Assembly: GCF_000387765.1 (NCBI RefSeq)
Contig: NZ_ARZA01000130.1
Span: 1 to 52,805, forward strand
Length of the DNA stretch: 52,805 bases
Source: Caldisalinibacter kiritimatiensis
GTDB taxonomy: Bacteria > Bacillota > Clostridia > Tissierellales > Caldisalinibacteraceae
Direction of reading: 5' to 3'
The notes beneath the pieces are model-generated. The model did not search any database, had not been told where the DNA came from, and saw nothing but the letters and a program-made list of their open reading frames with translations. A program made the position numbers and the translations under genes. Shown here one piece after another: positions 48,016-52,805 of the stretch. Position 1 is the stretch's first letter, and each line of letters begins with the position of its first letter.

Positions 48016-48474
48016 ATGCATATAATCTACCATTGTGTAGGAGGCACTCATTCATCTGCTATTGCTGCAGCGATACATTTAGGAATATTACCTAAAAATG
48101 AAAAACCTAATAAAAAACAAATACTTGATATCCCGTATTTTGACACTTTAACCAAATCATATCACGGTAAAATAATTTTTAGAGGTACAGATAAAAATCA
48201 AAACAAAGTTTATACATTAAGTAGACAATTTGCACCTGATTTAGTTATACCTGCGGTAAAAGATGCATGGAAAATTGCAGGAGCAAATTGTAATGAGCTA
48301 TTACTGGTTGACACTATGCCTGCAGTTAATATATGGATGAAAATAGGTGGTTTCAGTTCTAGAAGATTAAATCTTGTGTCCTTTGGGAGACCTATAGTGA
48401 CTAAAGGAACTCAAATAGCTTTTTTTGATATAGTAAAAATAGTAGATAATACAATTAATAAGTTATCGCACTAA
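48016..48474 (+). CDS. DUF3189 family protein
   Basis: 152 residues. It begins IIYHCVGGTHSSAIAAAIHLG and has RGTDKNQNKVYTLSRQFAPD in the middle, the DUF3189 pattern. The HCVGGTHSS loop looks like a nucleotide- or phosphate-binding loop. Function unknown; common in spore formers. GAGGTG lies upstream of the ATG. Its last 12 bases overlap the end of the HEAT-repeat gene on the other strand. Confidence 0.85.
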   Translation: MHIIYHCVGGTHSSAIAAAIHLGILPKNEKPNKKQILDIPYFDTLTKSYHGKIIFRGTDKNQNKVYTLSRQFAPDLVIPAVKDAWKIAGANCNELLLVDTMPAVNIWMKIGGFSSRRLNLVSFGRPIVTKGTQIAFFDIVKIVDNTINKLSH

Positions 48475-49119
48475 TTTCTTTTTTATTTCTTCAATTGTAT
48501 TTTCAGCAGCTCTTTTTACATACTCCTTCTCGCTATAATTATTTAGTAATCTTTTAATTTTTTCTATAGTATTTTCGTCTCCTATGTCTTTAAGAGCCTT
48601 AACTGCATACTGACGTACTTGTGGATTTTTATCATCAAGTGCTTCTTCTAACCATTTTTTACCTTCCACTGCTTTTAGCTTTCCTAATGCAGAACATACC
48701 AATCTTCTACGATTCACACTATTACTTTTAAGTTCCATCCTTAAATAAGGTAAAAGTCTAATATCTTTTAATTCACCTATGAGCCATATAAGTATCATTC
48801 TATCCTCTGTATTTTTAAATTTTGTGTATCTTCTCATTATCTGTTTTATAAGCTTTTCCTTATCACTATCATTCATACCATTTATATATTTCAATCTTTC
48901 TTCTTTATTCATACTAATAACATTTATTAACAAATCATTTTCTATATTAGAATTTAAATCAATTTTAGCTTTTATTATTTGCTTTTCTACTTCATTTTTA
49001 TCCATTCTTCTTATAGCAGATATTGTTTCTATACTCTTACCTTCTTTATATAAAAGATATGTGATATGATGTTCCTCTAAATTTCTTATGTTTTCCCAGG
49101 TCAGTTGCTCCTTTTTCAT
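48463..49119 (-). CDS. HEAT-repeat protein
   Basis: 218 residues. The N-terminal 60 have a helix-turn-helix look (ITYLLYKEGKSIETISAIRRMDKNEVEKQI), and the C-terminal half has HEAT-like repeats (VRQYAVKALKDIGDENTIEKIK and similar units from residue 110). Such repeats serve protein-protein binding. The start is the ATG at 49119, with AAGGGA upstream. It lies 12 bases after hflX. Confidence 0.85.
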   Translation of the reverse strand: MKKEQLTWENIRNLEEHHITYLLYKEGKSIETISAIRRMDKNEVEKQIIKAKIDLNSNIENDLLINVISMNKEERLKYINGMNDSDKEKLIKQIMRRYTKFKNTEDRMILIWLIGELKDIRLLPYLRMELKSNSVNRRRLVCSALGKLKAVEGKKWLEEALDDKNPQVRQYAVKALKDIGDENTIEKIKRLLNNYSEKEYVKRAAENTIEEIKKKLVR

Positions 49120-49131
49120 AACCATCCCTTT

Positions 49132-50418
49132 CTAGTCCACTATGTACTCACTATACTTTTTATAGTCAATTTCATTTAAAATAGTTTCTATAAGTGTACC
49201 ATTATCTCTATACTCAAATTTCACAACTTTTGTATTATCAAACAAATAAGATGAAATTTTACTATTATCATAGGGTATAAGTAATTTTACATCATAGAAC
49301 TTATCAGGTATATTTTCTTCTATCATTTTAAATAGTAAATCAATATTCTTTCCTTCTTTTGCAGAAATATATACTTTAGTTCCATCAATTTTGTAGTGTA
49401 TTTCATCGATATGTCCTTTATCTACCTTATTAAATACAGTTATAATAGGCTTATTTAAAACTTCTAAGTCCTTTAGTATTTCCAAGGTAGTTTTTACTTG
49501 AATGTCTAAATCTTCATTAGTTATATCCACTACATGTAATATCAAATCAGCATATTTTACTTCTTCTAATGTTCCTTTAAATGCTTCAATCAAATGTGTT
49601 GGTAATTTGCTTACAAAGCCAACGGTATCTGTTATAAGAAAGTTTTGTCCATTAGGTAGTGTCCCTCGTCTAAGAGTAGTATCTAATGTTGCAAATAACA
49701 TATCATAAGCAAAAACTTCTTTTTCTTTTGTATAAGTTTCATCTTTACTTATAAGAGTATTTAAAAGTGTAGATTTACCTGCATTAGTGTATCCTACAAG
49801 TGCCACAATAGGTAATGATGAACCTTGTCTCTTCTTTCTTTTCGTTTCTCTAACTTCTTCTAATCCCTGTAGTTGCTTTTCTATCTCTGATATCCTTTTT
49901 AAAATATGTCTTCTATCTATCTCAAGTTTCTTTTCACCAGGCCCTCTTGTACCAATTCCTCCACCTGTTCTAGATAATTGATTTCCTAATCCAATAAGTC
50001 TTGGTAATCGATACTTAAGTTGAGCCAATTCAACTTGCAATTTACCTTCTTTAGATGTAGCACGTTTTGCGAATATGTCTAATATTAAATTTGTTCTATC
50101 TATTATTTTTCTATCTATAACTTCCTCAAGATTTCTAAGCTGAGCTCCTGATAACTCATCATTAAATACAACAGTATCTACATCAAGTTCGTCACAATAC
50201 CTTGCTATCTCAGTAGCTTTACCTTTGCCTATATATAATCTAGGGTCTATACTATCTCTTTTCTGTATTATACATTCAACAACTTCTGTTTCAGCTGCTA
50301 AAGCTAATTCTTTTAACTCTTCTATTGAACTTTTTATATTAAAATCATTTATTTTTTTCGTATCTACTCCTACTAATAATACTCGTTCTTTCTTATTATT
50401 CTTTATATCTGTTAACAT
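49132..50418 (-). CDS. hflX: Ribosome-associated GTPase HflX
   Basis: 428-residue GTPase that binds the 50S subunit and rescues or splits stalled ribosomes. The N-terminal domain ends with GGGIGTRGPGEKKLEIDRR; G1 is GYTNAGKST, G3 is DTVGFVSKLP and G4 is NKVD. GAGGTG lies upstream of the ATG. Confidence 0.95.
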   Translation of the reverse strand: MLTDIKNNKKERVLLVGVDTKKINDFNIKSSIEELKELALAAETEVVECIIQKRDSIDPRLYIGKGKATEIARYCDELDVDTVVFNDELSGAQLRNLEEVIDRKIIDRTNLILDIFAKRATSKEGKLQVELAQLKYRLPRLIGLGNQLSRTGGGIGTRGPGEKKLEIDRRHILKRISEIEKQLQGLEEVRETKRKKRQGSSLPIVALVGYTNAGKSTLLNTLISKDETYTKEKEVFAYDMLFATLDTTLRRGTLPNGQNFLITDTVGFVSKLPTHLIEAFKGTLEEVKYADLILHVVDITNEDLDIQVKTTLEILKDLEVLNKPIITVFNKVDKGHIDEIHYKIDGTKVYISAKEGKNIDLLFKMIEENIPDKFYDVKLLIPYDNSKISSYLFDNTKVVKFEYRDNGTLIETILNEIDYKKYSEYIVD

Positions 50419-50575
50419 TACTTCACCTCTAAATTCTTATTTATATATTTTTATTATATCATTATATCTTTTATTTACTAGGTTTTATTCAGTAAAATAC
50501 AACATTTAGCCTTTTTTATTTTAATCTACTTTATGTTATAATCTTTTCAGATTCCAAACTTGTCAATTAATTTTT

Positions 50576-50602
50576 AAACTGAGGAAGTTAATTCCTCAGT
50601 TT
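50576..50602. repeat. Hairpin in the hflX-fluC gap
   Basis: Perfect 11-bp stem AAACTGAGGAA / TTCCTCAGTTT with a 5-base loop in the 240-base divergent gap. No strong T run follows in the fluC direction. It does not match a fluoride riboswitch. Confidence 0.6.
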
Positions 50603-50658
50603 ACATAATAACTTGACTACCTTCATATTAATACTTCCAAAAGAAAGGTCTGATACAT

Positions 50659-51030
50659 ATGATTAATATTCTTTATGTAGGTATTGGTGGTTTTATTGGA
50701 GCTTCAATGAGGTATTTAATTGGTAATTGGGCTCTTAAATCTTTTGGTGATTCGTTTCCATATGGTACTTTAATTGCCAATGTATTTGCTAGCATACTAA
50801 TTGGTCTCATATTAGAAGGAAGCACTAATGCATGGAATCTATCACCAACAACAAAGCTCTTACTTACAACAGGACTACTAGGAGGTCTTAGTACTTTCTC
50901 CACTTTTAGCTATCAAACTGTAACACTTTTAAATAATAGTTTTATATTAGGTAGTCTTAATATCATAACAAATTTATTCTTATCACTATTAGGAGTAGTT
51001 CTTGGTAAATATATAATAAATATATTTTAA
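50659..51030 (+). CDS. fluC: Fluoride channel FluC/CrcB
   Basis: 123-residue, four-helix membrane protein that lets fluoride leave the cell; works as an antiparallel dimer. Signatures: GGFIGASMRYLIGNW, YGTLIANVFASILIG, and GGLSTFSTFSYQ with the fluoride-lining Phe residues. The ribosome binding site AAAGG lies 10 bases upstream of the ATG, a little far. Only one copy is seen here; many Clostridia have two. Confidence 0.94.
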   Translation: MINILYVGIGGFIGASMRYLIGNWALKSFGDSFPYGTLIANVFASILIGLILEGSTNAWNLSPTTKLLLTTGLLGGLSTFSTFSYQTVTLLNNSFILGSLNIITNLFLSLLGVVLGKYIINIF

Positions 51031-51073
51031 AAAATACAAGCTATTGTACAAGTTACAATAGCTTGTATTTTTT
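51029..51073. terminator. Bidirectional terminator between fluC and yunB
   Basis: 20-bp perfect stem (51029-51048 with 51054-51073), 5-base loop. A and T runs at the outer ends suit both directions; the stop codons of both convergent genes lie at its edges. Confidence 0.9.
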
Positions 51074-51725
51074 AATCTATAATGTTCATAAACTCATCTT
51101 CAGGTACACGTATATAATTATCAGGTACATCTCCAACTATAACTGTCTCTGCTATTGGTATATTAGTTGCTATTCTTACTGTATCTGAAGCTAATGGAAC
51201 AATTACTTTAACATCCGTTACAACTACTAAATATATTTTATGCCTTGTTTGGTTTATACCTGATTCTTCGAACTCTGTTGCAAAGTCAACTGTTACAGTA
51301 CCTTTGGGAACAATTTTAATTTTTATCTTAGGACCCCATTGAGCTAATAATTGACTTTTTAATGCATTTCCTAAAGGAACCTTAATTTCCTTTGTAGCTA
51401 TTTGCATTATATTATTTTGAACCTCTAAAGCTACATCAGAAGCAATACTATTCATTAATACTGTATTTGCCTGCATCATAGTAACCTTACCCTCGCTGTC
51501 ATATTTTACAAATATTAAGTCTTTATATTTTACCTCATCCTTAAGTTTTGCCTTTACTGCATCGTTTATAGCTTGAGTTGCTATCACTCTAGCTTTTACT
51601 TCTGAAATCGCGAGAACAGTAGGTTTTAAGTTTCTATCAACTATAATAAATCCATAAGTTAAAAACACTAAAAGTGTCACTATAATAATAAAAGTTCTTT
51701 TCTTCTTATTACGACCTCGACTCAA
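51072..51725 (-). CDS. yunB: Sporulation protein YunB
   Basis: 217 residues from a TTG at 51725, with GGAGGGG 8 bases upstream; the frame continues to 51773 but overlaps a decayed fragment. A basic start (SRGRNKKKR) precedes one membrane helix, then the extracytoplasmic YunB domain: VKARVIATQAINDAV, ASDVALEVQNNIM, KIKIVPKGTVTVDF and PIAETVIVGDVPDNYI. In B. subtilis it belongs to the mother-cell sigma-E regulon. Confidence 0.88.
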   Translation of the reverse strand: MSRGRNKKKRTFIIIVTLLVFLTYGFIIVDRNLKPTVLAISEVKARVIATQAINDAVKAKLKDEVKYKDLIFVKYDSEGKVTMMQANTVLMNSIASDVALEVQNNIMQIATKEIKVPLGNALKSQLLAQWGPKIKIKIVPKGTVTVDFATEFEESGINQTRHKIYLVVVTDVKVIVPLASDTVRIATNIPIAETVIVGDVPDNYIRVPEDEFMNIID

Positions 51726-51769
51726 AAAATACACCCCTCCTACATTATATGCAAGAGAGGTGATTTTGT

Positions 51770-51874
51770 TCATGTGACATTTTTGCTATTATAAACTATA
51801 CTATTAATATTTTGTTCATTAGTAAACCATAGTCCTGTACCTGTATTTCCAGTGTCTTCGAATCGCTCAAGCTC
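51770..51874 (-). pseudogene. Short coding remnant upstream of yunB
   Basis: A 34-codon open segment that reads ELERFEDTGNTGTGLWFTNE, ending in TGA at 51770, with a stop directly upstream at 51875. It has protein-like composition but no start codon or ribosome binding site, so it looks like the tail of a lost gene. Family not recognised. Confidence 0.4.
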
Positions 51875-52018
51875 TCACTATTTTCTTTTTTGTTTTATGA
51901 GATATTTTATTATGTATTGCTTTAGTATAATATTATAACTCTGTCTAGTTTTATATAAATGCCCTTTCTAACACTCCACCACATTTTGCTTCATCCTTAT
52001 TTGTACTATTAAACACAT

Positions 52019-52462
52019 CTACTTTATTTCCGTCAACTTTTTACCTACAATAATTTTAAACAATTCTATTGACTTTTCCTTATTCAATTGAATATATTTA
52101 CTTTTACTCTCAATAACAAGTTCTATTTTATCTTTATTTGGACTTATCCATAGGTGATAAGTTAATCTATCTGATTGAGATTCTTCGTTGAAATTTTCAA
52201 AATAAAATTTGTAATCAGGAAAACGTACCATCTGCACCATTACATTCTCCCAATTGATTATATCAAGAATATCTTTGACATTTTGAATCTCACTTTTATC
52301 ATCTATTTCATTAATTGGTTTATAAACATTGGTTTCAGTAATTCTTTTTTCTACTACTATTCTATCCGCCCGAATAATATCTTCATTTGAGCAACCAGAT
52401 GTTTCAATTAACAAAATTATAAATAACACAATAAAAACTTTACGAGTTTTCAACCTTATCAA
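52019..52462 (-). CDS. Hypothetical lipoprotein
   Basis: 147 residues. An N-terminal signal of basic residues and a hydrophobic helix ends in the lipobox-like ETSGC (Cys24). The mature part (IIRADRIVVEKRITETNVYK, then VQMVRFPDYKFYF and LTYHLWISPNKDKIELVIE) looks like a small extracytoplasmic beta-rich domain, similar in outline to B. subtilis YhfM-type lipoproteins. The ribosome binding site is weak. Function unknown. Confidence 0.65.
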   Translation of the reverse strand: MIRLKTRKVFIVLFIILLIETSGCSNEDIIRADRIVVEKRITETNVYKPINEIDDKSEIQNVKDILDIINWENVMVQMVRFPDYKFYFENFNEESQSDRLTYHLWISPNKDKIELVIESKSKYIQLNKEKSIELFKIIVGKKLTEIK

Positions 52463-52530
52463 CTTTTTCTTTAAATCTTTTTCTATATTTGCTAAGTGCT
52501 TTACTTAAAGCTCTTTAAATCTACACTAAC

Positions 52531-52800
52531 TTAATATCTATCAAATAAAGATTTAGGTCTTTCTCCCTCTTTTAATTTACCTTCAATAACTATTTCTAAA
52601 TAAAGTTCTCCTTCATTATCTTTCTTAAAAGTACCTAAATATTTTTCCCCTGTCTCATTAAATCTGTTATATGCTTAAGATTGATTTGACCTATTGTGAA
52701 CACTCCAATATATACCTAATTCTGTATAACTATGTCTCCAAAGCCATTCATAATCTTTTATATGTTTAATAACAAATTAAGCTTTAATTTTATATACCAT
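52531..52800 (-). pseudogene. Decayed gene with two in-frame TAA codons
   Basis: One frame of 90 codons stays protein-like but is interrupted twice by TAA: MVYKIKA*FVIKHIKDYEWL, then RHSYTELGIYWSVHNRSNQS*, then AYNRFNETGEKYLGTFKKDN and so on to a final TAA at 52531. The pieces are of normal composition, rich in Trp and Tyr, so this looks like a gene broken by stop mutations. It accounts for most of the 343-base stretch after the lipoprotein gene. I do not recognise the family. Confidence 0.5.
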
Positions 52801-52805
52801 CAATA

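Noticed and set aside
50521-50658. Fluoride riboswitch upstream of fluC
   Set aside because: I could not find the conserved segments of the crcB motif; only a simple hairpin is present.
52531-52800. Recoding of TAA as an amino acid
   Set aside because: Many intact genes in the window end in TAA, so TAA works as stop; gene decay is the simpler reading.

Overview
This window reads as a chromosomal segment of a low-GC, AT-rich, spore-forming, anaerobic member of the Clostridia (Firmicutes). The grounds are: the gene order ruvCAB / queA-tgt-yajC / SCIFF peptide and maturase / secDF / recJ-apt-rel-dtd / hemZ / hisS-aspS, which is typical of Clostridia; a T-box and a TPP riboswitch; strong GGAGG ribosome binding sites; and sporulation genes (SpoIID, BofC, YunB, a small acid-soluble spore protein). 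The species cannot be named from the sequence alone.

Layout. 1-1.1 kb (+): a two-gene threonine/serine exporter, cut at the left edge. 1.1-3.1 kb (-): tcdA - rseC - csoR - thioredoxin-like, apparently one operon, with a promoter (3067-3095) followed by a palindrome that resembles a CsoR operator. 3.1-6.5 kb (-): hisS-aspS behind a consensus promoter and a T-box whose specifier region overlaps an Asp and a His codon. 6.5-17 kb (-): hemZ, a small HTH protein, an MBL hydrolase, dtd, bifunctional Rel, apt, recJ, a LapA-like membrane protein and a UbiB-like kinase. 17-21.4 kb (-): secF, secD, a gamma carbonic anhydrase, the SCIFF maturase and the 46-residue SCIFF precursor peptide. 21.5-30 kb (-): a TIGR04086 membrane protein, yajC, tgt, queA, spoIID, a DUF2905 protein, ruvB, ruvA, ruvC, a BofC-domain protein and one unrecognised gene. 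30.3-34.3 kb (-): a thiamine-pyrimidine uptake operon under a TPP riboswitch (thiamine-binding protein, permease, ThiY-type lipoprotein, ATPase) that also holds a methyltransferase and a YkoF-like protein. 34.3-38 kb (-): a chemotaxis receptor and the pseudouridine catabolism pair psuK-psuG.

38.0-39.2 kb is the only clear mobile-element scar: a 38-bp Tn3-family terminal repeat of the Tn4430 type, next to a transposase remnant that lacks its middle and carries a frameshift near its C terminus. Right of it the genes run on both strands: a UvrD-type helicase and an HPP membrane protein (+), a 29-residue membrane peptide, a spore protein, yebC, nadE and cysK (-), a split TauE/SafE transporter (+), a CoA-binding protein, a YigZ protein and a Nudix-like protein (-), a DUF3189 protein (+) that overlaps a HEAT-repeat protein (-) tail to tail, hflX (-), fluC (+) and yunB (-). 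The last 1 kb has a hypothetical lipoprotein and two decayed coding fragments.

Most of the window is housekeeping sequence. I found no CRISPR array, no defence island, no prophage and no rRNA or tRNA gene. The items most worth checking are the predicted CsoR-controlled operon with its one-cysteine thioredoxin active site, the overlapping specifier codons in the hisS-aspS T-box, the short SCIFF peptide gene, the two extra genes in the TPP operon, a hairpin that buries the bofC ribosome binding site, and the Tn4430-like scar.
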